Below are positions 45,585 through 56,720 of a DNA stretch of 64,000 nucleotides, in pieces. Each line of letters starts with the position of its first letter. Within the stretch, counting starts at the first letter, position 1. The stretch is from the NCBI RefSeq assembly GCF_000266905.1, contig NC_018027.1, forward strand, positions 4,588,001-4,652,000, in the 5' to 3' direction. The DNA comes from Mycolicibacterium chubuense NBB4. Lineage in GTDB: Bacteria > Actinomycetota > Actinomycetes > Mycobacteriales > Mycobacteriaceae. Made by a program: the position numbers and the translations under genes. The notes under the pieces were generated by a model. That model searched no databases. It saw only the letters and a list, made by a program, of their open reading frames with translations, and had not been told where the DNA came from.

Positions 45585-46063
45585 AGCGGATCATCGCTGT
45601 TCTCGCGGCGGTGGCACTGGTGTCGTCGATCGCTACCGGCGTGCTGGTGTGGCGACTGACCCGCCACCACACCGCCGAGCTGCCGCAGATCTCGGCGTAC
45701 ACGCACGGGCACCTGGCCCGCGTGGGACCGTACCGGTTCTGCCAGGTCCTCAATCCGACCGACTGCGTCGTCCCCGGCGATCAGGGCGAGCTGCCGGTGA
45801 CCGCGCGCGACCCCATCCAGCTGTCGGTCCCTCCGGCCGTCTCGCGGGCTCCGTGGGTGCTGCTGCGCGCCTACGAGGACGCCGACGTGGTCAGTGAATT
45901 CCGGCCCGACACCCGGCTGGCGGTGACCATCCCGACCGTCGACCCGCAGCGGGGAAAGTTGACGGGGATCGCCGTGCAGCTGCCGACGCTGGTGCGCGAC
46001 GAGGCCGGCAACGAATTCCCGGTACCGCACGCCGAGTGGTCGGTGCGCACGGTCTGGGGCTAG
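45581..46063 (+). CDS. DUF2771 exported protein (Rv0875c-like)
   Basis: 160 residues. The N-terminal signal/anchor VKRIIAVLAAVALVSSIATG is followed by WRLTRHHTAELPQISAY. The mature part includes FCQVLNPTDCVVPGDQGEL, with two cysteines likely forming a disulfide outside the membrane. Coupled to the MFS gene by a 4-base overlap, so it may work with it. Rv0875c has 162 residues. Function unknown. Confidence 0.82.
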   Translation: MKRIIAVLAAVALVSSIATGVLVWRLTRHHTAELPQISAYTHGHLARVGPYRFCQVLNPTDCVVPGDQGELPVTARDPIQLSVPPAVSRAPWVLLRAYEDADVVSEFRPDTRLAVTIPTVDPQRGKLTGIAVQLPTLVRDEAGNEFPVPHAEWSVRTVWG

Positions 46064-47076
46064 TCGGCTCCGTGCCCTTCGGGCACCCGTTCGGTTTCGC
46101 GCGTCGGCCCGGGCGGGGTGCCGTCACCGAAGGGCCTGCCGCCCAACGCTTCCCGTCCATGTGGCGTGAGCCAATTGGACAGGTCGGGCCCCTTGGGAAC
46201 CACTCCGGTGGGGTTGATGTCGGAGTGCACGATGTAGTAGTGCTGCTTGATCTGGACGAAGTCGATGGTGTCCCCGAAACCGGGCGTCTGGAACAGGTCT
46301 CGCGCGTAGGCCCACAGCACCGGCATTTCGGAGAGCTTGCTGCGATTGGCCTTGAAGTGTCCGTGATACACCGGATCGAACCGGGCCAGCGTGGTGAACA
46401 GCCGCACGTCGGCCTCGGTGATGGTGTCGCCGACCAGGAACCGCTGATCGGTCAGCCGCTCGGAGACCCAGTCCAGCGCGGTGAACAACCGGTCGTAGGC
46501 GCGCTCGTAGGCCCTCTGTGAACCGGCGAATCCACAGCGGTACACACCGTTGTTGATCTCGGTGTAGATGCGCTGGGCGACGTCGTCGATCTCGTCGCGC
46601 AGCGGCTCGGGATAGAGCTGCGGCGCGCCGTCGCGGTGGTGAGCGCTCCACTCGGTCGAGAAGTCCAGGGTGATCTGGGCGAAGTCGTTGGTGACGACCT
46701 CGCCCGTGGGGATGTCGACGATCGCGGGGACAGTGACACCCTTCGGGTAGTCGGCGATGCGCTTGTTGTAGGCGTCGCGCAGGAAGTGGATGCCGAGAAC
46801 CGGGTCGACCTCGCCGGGGTCGAGGTCGAAGGTCCAGCTGCGTTCGTCATGAGTCGGGCCGCAAAAGCCAATGGACAGCACGTCTTCGAGGCCGAGCAGC
46901 CGGCGCACGATGATGGTGCGGTTCGCCCACGGGCACGCGCGGGCGACCACCAGCCGGTAGCGACCGGGCTCGACGGCATAGCCGTCCCGACCGTCGGCGG
47001 TGATCCGGGTGGTGATGTAGTCGGTGTCCCGGTTGAAGTCTCCACCGGAGGACGACGGGTCGGCGACATAGCTCAT
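46060..47076 (-). CDS. Glutathionyl-hydroquinone reductase-like (Xi-class GST) protein
   Basis: 338 residues. The thioredoxin-fold N-terminus has the active motif ACPWANR (Cys48), then GLEDVLSIGFCGPTHDERSW. The C-terminal helical domain has VYRCGFAGSQRAYERAYDRL and FLVGDTITEADVRLFTTLAR. This is the ECM4/YqjG type. Mycobacteria make mycothiol instead of glutathione, so the reducing thiol is probably mycothiol. The 3' end overlaps the convergent DUF2771 gene by 4 bases. Confidence 0.88.
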   Translation of the reverse strand: MSYVADPSSSGGDFNRDTDYITTRITADGRDGYAVEPGRYRLVVARACPWANRTIIVRRLLGLEDVLSIGFCGPTHDERSWTFDLDPGEVDPVLGIHFLRDAYNKRIADYPKGVTVPAIVDIPTGEVVTNDFAQITLDFSTEWSAHHRDGAPQLYPEPLRDEIDDVAQRIYTEINNGVYRCGFAGSQRAYERAYDRLFTALDWVSERLTDQRFLVGDTITEADVRLFTTLARFDPVYHGHFKANRSKLSEMPVLWAYARDLFQTPGFGDTIDFVQIKQHYYIVHSDINPTGVVPKGPDLSNWLTPHGREALGGRPFGDGTPPGPTRETERVPEGHGAD

Positions 47077-47117
47077 GGGTCAGTCATACCCGCCGAGGGT
47101 GGACTTCCGTCTGCGGC

Positions 47118-47528
47118 TCAGGCGTCGAGTTCGCGCGCGACCGCGCGCACCACCTCGGAGACTCGCCGGGCCACCTTGCGGTCCGGGTACCGCCCCTTGC
47201 GCAGCTCGGGCTGAACCGCGCCCTCGAGCAGGGTGATCATGTCCTCGACCATCCCGTGCAGTTCGTCGGGAGTGTGCTTGTGTTCGGCGGCCGCCGCCTC
47301 GCGACGAGTCCGCGTCAGGCTGGGCGGCGGGTCGATGAGCTTCAGGCTGAGTGCCTGCGGACCGCGGCGGCCGGCGGCGACACCGAACTCGACGCGCTGA
47401 CCTGCCTTCAGGCCCTCGACGCCGGCGGGCAACGCCGAGGAACGCACGTACACGTCCTCACCGTCTTCCTGCGAGAGGAACCCGAAGCCCTTCTCCGCGT
47501 CGTACCACTTCACCCGGCCGGTCGGCAC
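47118..47528 (-). CDS. cspB: Cold-shock-domain protein CspB
   Basis: 136 residues from a GTG at 47528 ([20 protein letters not shown]). The cold-shock domain occupies about 1-65, with RNA-binding motifs KGFGFLS and [11 protein letters not shown]-terminal helical extension of about 70 residues ([30 protein letters not shown]) is typical of mycobacterial CspB (Rv0871, 135 residues) and absent from CspA. GGTGAG lies upstream as a weak ribosome site. It is divergent from the YccF-like gene across 177 bases, in which I see no other gene. Confidence 0.88.
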   Translation of the reverse strand: MPTGRVKWYDAEKGFGFLSQEDGEDVYVRSSALPAGVEGLKAGQRVEFGVAAGRRGPQALSLKLIDPPPSLTRTRREAAAAEHKHTPDELHGMVEDMITLLEGAVQPELRKGRYPDRKVARRVSEVVRAVARELDA

Positions 47529-47705
47529 TGGTCTCACCTGCTTGTCTGATCTGTTGCCAATAGTCTGTCCCGTTGCGGGTACACGCCTGTACATAGAGGA
47601 AGCGCCCCGGCAGCGTCGGGACGCGTCGAGGCTGATCCTACTCGGACGTCGCCGCAGCCAGCACCCCCTTATGTCGGTAGGCTGCAATCACTGCTGGAGG
47701 AAGAG

Positions 47706-48113
47706 ATGCGCCTGATACTGAACGTCATCTGGTTGATCTTCGGCGGTCTGTGGCTTGCGCTGGGCTATCTGCTCGCCGCCTTGATCTGCTTCATCCTCAT
47801 CATCACCATCCCGTTCGGGTTCGCGTCCCTGCGCATCGCGCTCTACGCCTTATGGCCGTTCGGTCGCACCATCGTCGACAAGCCGGGCGCCCGGCCAGGC
47901 GCGCTCGTCGGCAACATCATCTGGATCATCGTCGCCGGGGTGTGGCTGGCCCTCGGACATCTCGTCAGCGCCGTGGCCATGGCCGTCACGATCATCGGCA
48001 TCCCGCTGGCACTGGCGAACCTGAAGCTGATCCCGGTGTCGCTGATGCCGCTGGGCAAGGAGATCGTGCCGGTCGACGCGGCGCGGTCGACGCAGGTCGG
48101 AGTCGCCCTGTGA
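47706..48113 (+). CDS. YccF-domain membrane protein (Rv0870c-like)
   Basis: 135 residues. GGAGGAAG lies just before the ATG. Two YccF modules are visible: LNVIWLIFGGLWLALGYLLA with ITIPFGFASLRIALYALWPFG, and IIWIIVAGVWLALGHLVS with ITIIGIPLALANLKLIPVSL. Each ends in a Pro-containing hairpin. Function unknown. Its stop overlaps the moaA start (GTGA), so it heads the moaA-moaD unit. Confidence 0.85.
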   Translation: MRLILNVIWLIFGGLWLALGYLLAALICFILIITIPFGFASLRIALYALWPFGRTIVDKPGARPGALVGNIIWIIVAGVWLALGHLVSAVAMAVTIIGIPLALANLKLIPVSLMPLGKEIVPVDAARSTQVGVAL

Positions 48114-49171
48114 CGGTCGTGGCGCTCGGCCTGCCGTCGGTGCAGCGACCACTGCCGGCGGCGCCTACCGACGGTCCGCTGATCGACACGTTCGGTCGGG
48201 TGGCCACCGACCTGCGCGTCTCGCTGACCGACCTGTGCAATCTGCGCTGCACGTACTGCATGCCGGCCGAGGGACTCGACTGGCTGCAGGGCGAGCAGAA
48301 GCTGCGGCCCGCCGAGCTCAACCGGCTGATCTCGATCGCGGTCACCCGGCTCGGAATCACGAGCGTCCGCTTCACCGGGGGCGAGCCGCTCGTGGTGCCG
48401 CACCTCGAAGAGGTCATCGCTGCGACCGCGGTGCTGCGCCCTCGCCCGGAGATCACCCTGACCACCAACGGCGTCGGACTGGCCCGGCGCGCCGCCGGGC
48501 TCAAGGCCGCGGGGCTGGACCGGATCAACGTCTCGCTGGACACCGTCGACGCTGCGCGGTTCGCTGCCATCACCCGCCGTGATCGGCTGGCCGACGTCGT
48601 CGACGGGCTGCAGGCGGCCCAGGCCGCAGGGCTGGACCCCGTCAAGGTCAACGCGGTGCTCGACCCGGTCACCGGCCTCGACGACGCCGTGGCGCTGCTG
48701 CGGTTCTGCCTGCGACACGGCTACCAGCTGCGCATCATCGAACAGATGCCTCTCGACGCCGGTCACGCGTGGGAGCGGGACCGTGCCGTCCGCGCCGACG
48801 ACATCCTCGCCGAGTTGCGGCGACACTTCACGCTGAACCCCGATCCCGCCCCGCGCGGCTCCGCCCCGGCCGAGCTGTGGCAAGTCGATGACGGGACGGG
48901 CGCCACGGGTCGCGTGGGCATCATCGCGTCGGTGTCGCATGCGTTCTGTGCGGCATGTGACCGCAGTCGCCTGACCGCCGACGGCCAGGTCCGCAACTGC
49001 CTGTTCGCCCGCGAGGAGACCGATCTGCGTGCGCTGCTGCGGTCCGGAGCCGACGACGCCGCATTGGAGGCTGCGTGGCGCGCCGCGATGTGGGCCAAGG
49101 CGGCCGGGCACGGGATCAACGAGCCGGATTTCGTCCAGCCCGATCGTCCGATGAGCGCGATCGGCGGCTGA
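48110..49171 (+). CDS. moaA: GTP 3',8-cyclase MoaA (moaA2-type)
   Basis: 353 residues from a GTG overlapping the previous stop. The radical-SAM cluster motif is CNLRCTYC (Cys43, 47, 50). The second cluster cysteines are in CAACDRSRLTADGQVRNCLF. Other motifs are VRFTGGEPLV and the C-terminal GG (SAIGG) that enters the active site. It makes the first molybdopterin intermediate from GTP. Matches Rv0869c (moaA2). It is followed 3 bases later by moaD. Confidence 0.93.
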   Translation: MTVVALGLPSVQRPLPAAPTDGPLIDTFGRVATDLRVSLTDLCNLRCTYCMPAEGLDWLQGEQKLRPAELNRLISIAVTRLGITSVRFTGGEPLVVPHLEEVIAATAVLRPRPEITLTTNGVGLARRAAGLKAAGLDRINVSLDTVDAARFAAITRRDRLADVVDGLQAAQAAGLDPVKVNAVLDPVTGLDDAVALLRFCLRHGYQLRIIEQMPLDAGHAWERDRAVRADDILAELRRHFTLNPDPAPRGSAPAELWQVDDGTGATGRVGIIASVSHAFCAACDRSRLTADGQVRNCLFAREETDLRALLRSGADDAALEAAWRAAMWAKAAGHGINEPDFVQPDRPMSAIGG

Positions 49172-49174
49172 TCA

Positions 49175-49441
49175 GTGCAGGCAGACGTCGAGGTGCGGGT
49201 GACCGTTCGCTTCTTCGCCGCGGCACGGGCGGCAGCAGGCGCCGAGGAGGAGGTCGTCAAACTCCCCGCAGGCGCGACCGTGGCCGACCTGATCGCCCTC
49301 CTCGAGGCGCGCGGCGAGACGTTGTCGAGGGTGCTGGCTCGCTGCTCCTACCTGTGCGATGGAGTTGCGGTGCGCGACACCGCAACTGCGCTCGGCGACG
49401 CGCAGACCCTCGATGTGCTGCCGCCGTTTGCAGGCGGATAG
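49175..49441 (+). CDS. moaD: Molybdopterin synthase small subunit MoaD (moaD2-type)
   Basis: 88 residues from a GTG. Ubiquitin-like fold: VTVRFFAAARAAAGAEEEVV and VADLIALLEARG. The C-terminus DVLPPFAGG carries the di-glycine that is thiocarboxylated to donate sulfur to precursor Z. Matches Rv0868c. Its partner MoaE is encoded 1.6 kb away on the other strand, across rpfA. Starts further inside the gene are possible. Confidence 0.88.
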   Translation: MQADVEVRVTVRFFAAARAAAGAEEEVVKLPAGATVADLIALLEARGETLSRVLARCSYLCDGVAVRDTATALGDAQTLDVLPPFAGG

Positions 49442-49474
49442 CGCGGTCACACCCGTTCCGCGCGGAATGTATTC

Positions 49475-49490
49475 CGTGATTTGCGTCACA
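49475..49490. promoter_or_regulatory. Crp-like binding site upstream of rpfA
   Basis: CGTGATTTGCGTCACA fits the mycobacterial Crp consensus TGTGA-N6-TCACA with one change. It lies within a larger inverted repeat, ATTCCGTGAT (49471-49480) and ATCACGGAAT (49490-49499). A further CGGAAT-GT-ATTCCG palindrome overlaps at 49463-49476. The cAMP receptor protein Rv3676 is known to control rpfA in M. tuberculosis, so a site here is expected. It is 35 bases past moaD. Confidence 0.72.
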
Positions 49491-49560
49491 TCACGGAATG
49501 GTCACAGGATGGCTACGCGGAGGTTGAGGAACCCGGCACCTGCAGGAACGACGCTTCCTC

Positions 49561-49592
49561 CTGCGCATTTAGAGATTTTTTAGTATTTGCCG
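49561..49592 (+). promoter_or_regulatory. AT-rich block, possible rpfA promoter
   Basis: A short AT-rich island (AGAGATTTTTTAGTATTTGC) stands out against GC-rich surroundings. TAGTAT at 49581-49586 and TTAGAGAT nearby fit a TANNNT -10 element. Transcription from here would give a leader of about 320 bases that includes the riboswitch. The exact start cannot be set from sequence. Confidence 0.35.
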
Positions 49593-49703
49593 CGGTCTCA
49601 GACACGGCGTGGAGCAAAAGGTGACGGGACTGTGGCGAGCCGTTACGGTCTTGAACCAGGCCATCGACCCCCACCTTGCGATCGGCCTGCCGCGTCACCA
49701 GCC

Positions 49704-51088
<1,385 letters not shown>

Positions 51089-51096
<8 letters not shown>

Positions 51097-51514
51097 AGTT
51101 GACCCACTCGTCGGTGCCGTCAGAGAAGAACTGGTGCTTCCACACCGGAAGCCGGGCTTTGACGGCGTCGACGAGACGGGAGCAGGTCTCGAACGCAGCG
51201 CCGCGGTGGTCGGCCGCTACCGCGGCGACCAGCGCGGCGTCTCCGATGTGCAGCGTCCCGATGCGGTGGCTGACCGCGATGGCCCGCACTCCCTGACAAG
51301 TCGCGGCGATCTCCGCGGCGACCTCGGACAGGGTCTGCTCCGCGGTCGGGTGCGCCGAGTATTCGAGCCGGGTCACGCCGCGTCCGCCGTCGTGGTCGCG
51401 GACGACGCCGGCGAAGGCGACCACCGCACCGGCGGCGTGGTGGGCGACCAAGGCCTCGTGCTCGGGTGAATCGATGGGGTGCTCGGTCAGTGCAACGCGC
51501 ACGACGGTTGTCAT
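51089..51514 (-). CDS. moaE: Molybdopterin synthase large subunit MoaE (moaE2-type)
   Basis: 141 residues, same length as Rv0866. Motifs are [53 protein letters not shown] and the catalytic-lysine segment [20 protein letters not shown]. With MoaD it converts precursor Z to molybdopterin. It overlaps mog by 4 bases (ATGA) and is the last gene of the moaC-mog-moaE unit. Confidence 0.93.
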
Positions 51515-51990
51515 CGTGAGTGGTCCTTGCCTCGGAGTTGGTCGAGTGCGTGGTCGAGCACGTCTGCGAGCACACCCAGCCCGTCTCGCACGCCCCCGAC
51601 CGAACCCGGCAGGTTGACGATCAACGTGCGGCCGGACACCCCGCAGACGCCGCGCGACAGCACCGACGTGGGCACCCGCGGAAGCCCCGAACGCCGGAGC
51701 GCATCGGCCAGGCCAGGGATCTCGTAGTCCAGCAGCGCGGCAGTCACCTGCGGAGTGGAGTCGGTCGGCGAGATGCCGGTGCCCCCGGAGGTGATGACGA
51801 CGTCGGCTTCCCGCACGAGCGCGTCACGCAGCGCCGATCCGACGGGCTCGCCGTCGGCGACGACGACGGCAGCTGAGGTGGCGATGCCGCGCTCGTTGAG
51901 CCAGTCCACGATGACGGGCCCGCAGCGGTCCTCGTACACACCGGCTGAGGCGCGGGTGGACGCGATGATGACCACGCCCGTCCGGCTCAC
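51511..51990 (-). CDS. mog: Molybdopterin adenylyltransferase Mog/MoaB
   Basis: 159 residues from a GTG at 51990. The MoCF_biosynth domain shows [58 protein letters not shown] and [19 protein letters not shown]. It activates molybdopterin by adenylation before molybdenum insertion. Matches Rv0865 (160 residues). It lies 4 bases after moaC and overlaps moaE. Confidence 0.92.
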   Translation of the reverse strand: MSRTGVVIIASTRASAGVYEDRCGPVIVDWLNERGIATSAAVVVADGEPVGSALRDALVREADVVITSGGTGISPTDSTPQVTAALLDYEIPGLADALRRSGLPRVPTSVLSRGVCGVSGRTLIVNLPGSVGGVRDGLGVLADVLDHALDQLRGKDHSR

Positions 51991-51994
51991 GCGC

Positions 51995-52498
51995 TCACCT
52001 GGCCCACGTGCCCGTCTTGCCGCCCTCCTTGTGCACCACGCGGATGTCGTCGATGCGTGCGCTGCGGTCGACGGCCTTGATCATGTCGTAAACGGTCAGC
52101 GCCGCCACGCTGACGGCCGTCAGCGCCTCCATCTCCACACCCGTGCGATCGGTGGTCCGCACCGTCGCGGTGATGCCCACCGAGCCGGGGTCGCCGTTGT
52201 GGGCCACGGTGAAGTCGATGTCCACGCCGGTGATGCCCAGCGGATGACAGAGCGGCACCAGCTCGCTGGTGCGCTTGGCGGCCATGATGCCGGCGACTCG
52301 CGCGGTGGCCAGGGCATCACCCTTGGGCAGCCCGTTGGCGCTGATCATCTCGACGACGTCGGGGCGGGTGTGGACGGTCCCTGCAGCCACCGCCGTCCGC
52401 TTGGTGACGTCCTTGGCGCTGATGTCCACCATGTGCGCCGCGCCGGTCTCGTCGACGTGGGAAAGGGCGGGAACGTCGCCGGAGGGATCGGAGCCCAC
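51995..52498 (-). CDS. moaC: Cyclic pyranopterin monophosphate synthase MoaC (moaC2-type)
   Basis: 167 residues, same as Rv0864. Characteristic MoaC motifs: HVDETGAAHMVDISAKDVTK, ARVAGIMAAKRTSELVPLCH, TVRTTDRTGVEMEALTAV and YDMIKAVDRSARIDDIRVV. It rearranges the MoaA product to precursor Z. It is second in the cluster, after the Rv0863-like small gene, and 4 bases before mog. Confidence 0.93.
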   Translation of the reverse strand: MGSDPSGDVPALSHVDETGAAHMVDISAKDVTKRTAVAAGTVHTRPDVVEMISANGLPKGDALATARVAGIMAAKRTSELVPLCHPLGITGVDIDFTVAHNGDPGSVGITATVRTTDRTGVEMEALTAVSVAALTVYDMIKAVDRSARIDDIRVVHKEGGKTGTWAR

Positions 52499-52511
52499 CG
52501 CTGGTGCACCG

Positions 52512-52697
52512 CTACTTGTTGATGACGGTGACAGTGTGGATGAACGGCAGCTCGTCGGCAGGCAGCGGGAAAGTCACGTCGCCGAACGGCGAGAGGGCGC
52601 CGGTGCGGTCGGCGGCAAGCTCGCTGACGGCGTGGTCGTCGGCATCGGTCGTCGGCCAGCCCGGATCGACGTATCGGTTCTTCTTGTCATCAGCCAC
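52512..52697 (-). CDS. Small conserved protein (Rv0863-like)
   Basis: 61 residues from a GTG at 52697 ([20 protein letters not shown]). The rest reads [20 protein letters not shown] and [17 protein letters not shown]. No membrane segment or known domain. It sits 13 bases upstream of moaC on the same strand, the position of Rv0863 in M. tuberculosis, so it is probably expressed with the moa genes. The same frame stays open to 53870, but that part is antisense to the helicase-domain gene. Confidence 0.72.
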   Translation of the reverse strand: MADDKKNRYVDPGWPTTDADDHAVSELAADRTGALSPFGDVTFPLPADELPFIHTVTVINK

Positions 52698-52761
52698 GGG
52701 GACATTGTGGCAGGCCGATCGCGCGCTGGCGAGCTCGGGAGGCTGCTTTACGCTGGTCACG

Positions 52762-55029
52762 ATGAGTGCGAACACTCCGGGCGTGCCACTGGGCGCCTGG
52801 TTGGCCGAGTTGGACGACGAGCGGCTGATCCGGCTGCTGCGCCTCCGCCCCGACCTCACGCAGCCGCCGCCGGGGACCATCGCCGCCCTGGCCGCGCGTG
52901 CGGCCGCCCGCCAGTCGGTCAAGGCTGCCACCGACGACCAGGACTTTCTGCACCTGACGGTGCTCGACGCCATGCTGACGCTGCACGCCGACACCGTCGC
53001 GGTGACGACGGCCGAGCTGCGCGACGTCCTCGGACAACGCGCCGCCGACGCGGACGTGGTGGGTGCTGTCGAGGACCTGCGCGAGCTGGCGCTGATCTGG
53101 GGTGAGTCGTCGGGTGACGGGGCGCTTCGCGTCGTCGCCGAAGCAGCGAACAGCTTGCCGTGGTATCCCGGACAGGCGACGCTCGAGACCACCGCGATGT
53201 CCGTCGACGACGTCGCCGGCGCCCTGAGCGCCCTGGACGCCCCCGCGCGGGACCTGCTCGACAAGCTCCGCGACGGATCGCCGATCGGCCGGACCCGCGA
53301 CGCCCTGCCCGACACCCCGCCCGAGCGGCCCGTGCCGCGTCTGCTGGCCGCGGGCCTGTTGCGCCGCCTGGACGCCGACACGGTGATCCTGCCCAGGCTG
53401 GTCGGGCAGGTTCTCCGCGGCGAGGTGCCCGGGCCCGTGAAGTTGACCAAGCCCGACCCGACGGTGTCGTCGACGGCCGTGCGCGACGTGGACGCCGTGG
53501 CCGCGGGCGCAGCGATCGACCTGCTGCGCGAGGTGGAGATCCTCCTCGAGACGCTCAGCACCGCGCCGGTGCCCGAACTGCGCAGCGGCGGGCTCGGGAT
53601 TCGCGACGTCAAGCGCCTGACGAAGACCACGGGGATCGACGAGCGGCGGCTCGGACTGCTCCTCGAGGTGAGCGCTGCCGCGGGGCTGATCGCGGCGGGC
53701 ATGCCCGACCCGGGCCCGCCGGACGCTGCGGGAACGTACTGGACACCGACCGTCGCCGCCGACCGGTTCATCGAGTCGGCGACGTCGGTCAGGTGGCATC
53801 TGCTGGCGTCGGCCTGGCTGGATCTGCCGGGCCGGCCCAGCCTCGTCGGCGCTCGCGGACCGGACGGCAAACCCTATGCGGCGCTGTCTGATTCGCTGTT
53901 CTCAACCGCCGCTCCGCTGGACCGCAGACTGCTGCTGGAGGTGCTGGCCGAACTCCCGCCGGGATCGGGCGTCGACGCGGACAGCGCCTCGCGGGCGATG
54001 GTGTGGCGCCGCCCGCGCTGGTCGGTGCGGCTGCAGCCGGATCCCGTCGCCGACCTGCTGACGGAGGCGCACGCGATGGGCGTGGTGGGCCGGGGAGCCA
54101 TCGCCTCGCCGATCCGGCGGATGCTCGCCGGTGAACCAGAGGACGCCGTCGTCGCGGCGATGGACAAAGCCCTGCCCACACCCATCGACCACTTCCTGCT
54201 CCAGGCCGACCTGACGGTGATCGTGCCGGGCCCGCTCGAGCGACCTCTGGCCGAGCAGTTGGCGTCCGTGGCCACAGTCGAGAGCGCCGGCGCGGCGATG
54301 GTGTACCGCATCGACGAGTCGTCCATCCGGCGCGCCTTGGACACGGGCAAAACGGCGGGCGAGCTGCACGCGCTGTTCGCGCGTCACTCGAAAACGCCCG
54401 TGCCACAAGCACTGACGTACATGATCGACGACGTCGCGCGGCGGCACGGCCAGCTGCGGGTGGGCATGGCGTCCTCGTTCGTGCGCTGCGAGGATCCCGC
54501 ACTGCTGGCGCAGGCCGTGGCCGCTCCGGCGACGGCTTCGGTGGAACTTCGGCTGCTGGCGCCCACCGTCGCGGTGTCGCAGGCACCGATCGCCGACGTG
54601 CTGGCCGCGTTGCGCAGATCCGGCTTCGCTCCCGCGGCCGAGGACTCGACGGGCACCATCGTCGATCTGCGCAGCCGCGGCGCCCGCGTGCCGGCGGTGG
54701 GCCGCCGTCGGGGGTACCGGCACACTCCCGCCCCGACCGATCAGACGCTCGCCGCGATCGTCGCCGTGTTGCGCAAGGTCGCCGCCGCGCCGCCGTCGGG
54801 CCTGCGACTGGACCCCGCCGTGGCGATCTTGGAACTGCAGCAGGCGGCTCACCATCAGGAATCGGTGGTGATCGGGTATGTCGATCCCGCCGGGGTCGCG
54901 ACGCAGCGGGTCGTCGCGCCGATCAACGTGCGCGGAGGGCAGCTGACCGCCTACGATCCGGCGTCCGGACGGGTGCGGGAGTTCGCCATCCACCGCGTGA
55001 CGTCGGTGGTGTCTGCAGAATCCGGATAA
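52762..55029 (+). CDS. Helicase-associated protein, XPB partner (Rv0862c-like)
   Basis: 755 residues from the ATG at 52762 ([20 protein letters not shown]), same length as Rv0862c. The N-terminal half is rich in Leu/Ala/Asp helices. The C-terminal half includes [20 protein letters not shown] and [20 protein letters not shown], typical of the helicase_C_3 domain seen in XPB/Ssl2-associated proteins. No Walker motifs are present, so it is not itself a helicase. A WYL-like C-terminus ([20 protein letters not shown]) may bind nucleic acid. It is followed 31 bases later by xpb; a joint repair role is inferred. Confidence 0.82.
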   Translation: MSANTPGVPLGAWLAELDDERLIRLLRLRPDLTQPPPGTIAALAARAAARQSVKAATDDQDFLHLTVLDAMLTLHADTVAVTTAELRDVLGQRAADADVVGAVEDLRELALIWGESSGDGALRVVAEAANSLPWYPGQATLETTAMSVDDVAGALSALDAPARDLLDKLRDGSPIGRTRDALPDTPPERPVPRLLAAGLLRRLDADTVILPRLVGQVLRGEVPGPVKLTKPDPTVSSTAVRDVDAVAAGAAIDLLREVEILLETLSTAPVPELRSGGLGIRDVKRLTKTTGIDERRLGLLLEVSAAAGLIAAGMPDPGPPDAAGTYWTPTVAADRFIESATSVRWHLLASAWLDLPGRPSLVGARGPDGKPYAALSDSLFSTAAPLDRRLLLEVLAELPPGSGVDADSASRAMVWRRPRWSVRLQPDPVADLLTEAHAMGVVGRGAIASPIRRMLAGEPEDAVVAAMDKALPTPIDHFLLQADLTVIVPGPLERPLAEQLASVATVESAGAAMVYRIDESSIRRALDTGKTAGELHALFARHSKTPVPQALTYMIDDVARRHGQLRVGMASSFVRCEDPALLAQAVAAPATASVELRLLAPTVAVSQAPIADVLAALRRSGFAPAAEDSTGTIVDLRSRGARVPAVGRRRGYRHTPAPTDQTLAAIVAVLRKVAAAPPSGLRLDPAVAILELQQAAHHQESVVIGYVDPAGVATQRVVAPINVRGGQLTAYDPASGRVREFAIHRVTSVVSAESG

Positions 55030-55060
55030 TGGGCAGGATGACGTCCCATCGAGGTGCCGC

Positions 55061-56710
55061 ATGACCGACGGCCCACTGATCGTGCAGTCCGACAAGACTG
55101 TCCTGCTCGAGGTCGATCACGAGCAAGCCGGCGCCGCGCGCGCGGCGATAGCCCCGTTCGCGGAGTTGGAGCGCGCGCCCGAGCACGTCCACACCTACCG
55201 CGTCACCCCGCTGGCGCTGTGGAACGCCCGCGCCGCCGGGCACGACGCCGAACAGGTCGTCGATGCGTTGGTGACGCATTCGCGGTACGCGGTGCCGCAG
55301 CCGCTGCTGGTCGACATCGTCGACACCATGGCCCGGTACGGCCGGCTCCAACTGGTCAAGCATCCGGCGCACGGCCTGACGCTCGTCAGCCTCGACCGCG
55401 CGGTACTGGAAGAGGTGCTGCGCAACAAGAAGATCGCCCCCATGCTGGGCGCGCGCATCGATGACGACACGGTGATCGTGCACAACAGCGAGCGCGGCCG
55501 GATCAAGCAGATGCTGCTCAAGATCGGCTGGCCGGCCGAGGACCTCGCCGGATACGTCGACGGCGAGGCGCACCACATCGGCCTCGAGCAGGACGGGTGG
55601 CAGTTGCGCGATTACCAGCAGATGGCCGCCGACTCGTTCTGGGACGGCGGGTCGGGGGTCGTCGTGCTGCCGTGCGGTGCCGGCAAGACCCTGGTCGGGG
55701 CGGCGGCGATGGCCAAGGCCGGGGCCACCACGCTGATCCTCGTGACGAACACCGTCGCGGGCCGCCAGTGGAAGCGCGAGCTGATCGCGCGCACCTCCCT
55801 GACGGAAAGCGAGATCGGCGAGTACTCCGGCGAGCGCAAAGAAATCCGTCCCGTGACGATCGCCACCTACCAGGTGATCACCCGCCGGACCAAGGGCGAG
55901 TACAAGCACCTCGAGCTGTTCGACAGCCGCGACTGGGGGCTGATCATCTACGACGAGGTGCACCTGCTTCCCGCGCCGGTGTTCCGCATGACGGCGGACC
56001 TGCAGTCGCGGCGCCGGCTCGGTCTGACCGCGACGCTGATCCGTGAGGACGGTCGCGAAGGTGACGTGTTCTCCCTGATCGGACCGAAACGGTATGACGC
56101 ACCGTGGAAGGACATCGAGGCGCAGGGCTGGATCGCGCCGGCGGAGTGTGTGGAGGTTCGGGTCACGATGACCGACAACGAGCGCATGCTCTACGCGACC
56201 GCCGAGCCCGACGAACGCTACAAGCTGTGCGCCACGGCGCACACCAAGATCGCAGTGGTGAAGTCGATCTTGGAGCGCCACCCCGACGAACCCACGCTGG
56301 TGATCGGCGCCTATCTCGACCAACTCGACGAGCTGGGCGCCGAACTCGACGCGCCCGTTATCCAGGGATCGACGAAGACTGCCGAGCGCGAGGCGCTCTT
56401 CGACGCGTTCCGCCGCGGCGAGATCCGCACCCTGGTGGTGTCCAAGGTGGCGAACTTCTCGATTGATCTTCCGGAAGCCAGTGTGGCCGTTCAGGTTTCG
56501 GGGACATTCGGCTCCCGGCAGGAGGAAGCTCAGCGCCTCGGGCGGTTGCTGCGCCCGAAGGCCGGCGGTGGCGGCGCGGTGTTCTACTCGGTGGTCTCGA
56601 GGGACAGCCTCGACGCCGAATACGCCGCGCACCGGCAACGGTTCCTGGCCGAGCAGGGCTACGGCTACGTCATCAAGGACGCCGACGACCTGCTCGGACC
56701 CGCGATCTAG
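55061..56710 (+). CDS. xpb: DNA repair helicase XPB (Ercc3)
   Basis: 549 residues (Rv0861c has 542). SF2 helicase: Walker A LPCGAGKT (203-210), DEVH box (298-301), motif III GLTATL and motif VI QEEAQRLGRLLRP. The N-terminal damage-recognition part is about 1-170. Bacterial XPB is a 3'-to-5' DNA helicase; mycobacterial members have been shown to unwind DNA in vitro. It lies downstream of its probable partner and ends 10 bases from the giant repeat gene on the other strand. Confidence 0.93.
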   Translation: MTDGPLIVQSDKTVLLEVDHEQAGAARAAIAPFAELERAPEHVHTYRVTPLALWNARAAGHDAEQVVDALVTHSRYAVPQPLLVDIVDTMARYGRLQLVKHPAHGLTLVSLDRAVLEEVLRNKKIAPMLGARIDDDTVIVHNSERGRIKQMLLKIGWPAEDLAGYVDGEAHHIGLEQDGWQLRDYQQMAADSFWDGGSGVVVLPCGAGKTLVGAAAMAKAGATTLILVTNTVAGRQWKRELIARTSLTESEIGEYSGERKEIRPVTIATYQVITRRTKGEYKHLELFDSRDWGLIIYDEVHLLPAPVFRMTADLQSRRRLGLTATLIREDGREGDVFSLIGPKRYDAPWKDIEAQGWIAPAECVEVRVTMTDNERMLYATAEPDERYKLCATAHTKIAVVKSILERHPDEPTLVIGAYLDQLDELGAELDAPVIQGSTKTAEREALFDAFRRGEIRTLVVSKVANFSIDLPEASVAVQVSGTFGSRQEEAQRLGRLLRPKAGGGGAVFYSVVSRDSLDAEYAAHRQRFLAEQGYGYVIKDADDLLGPAI

Positions 56711-56720
56711 AACATACCCG

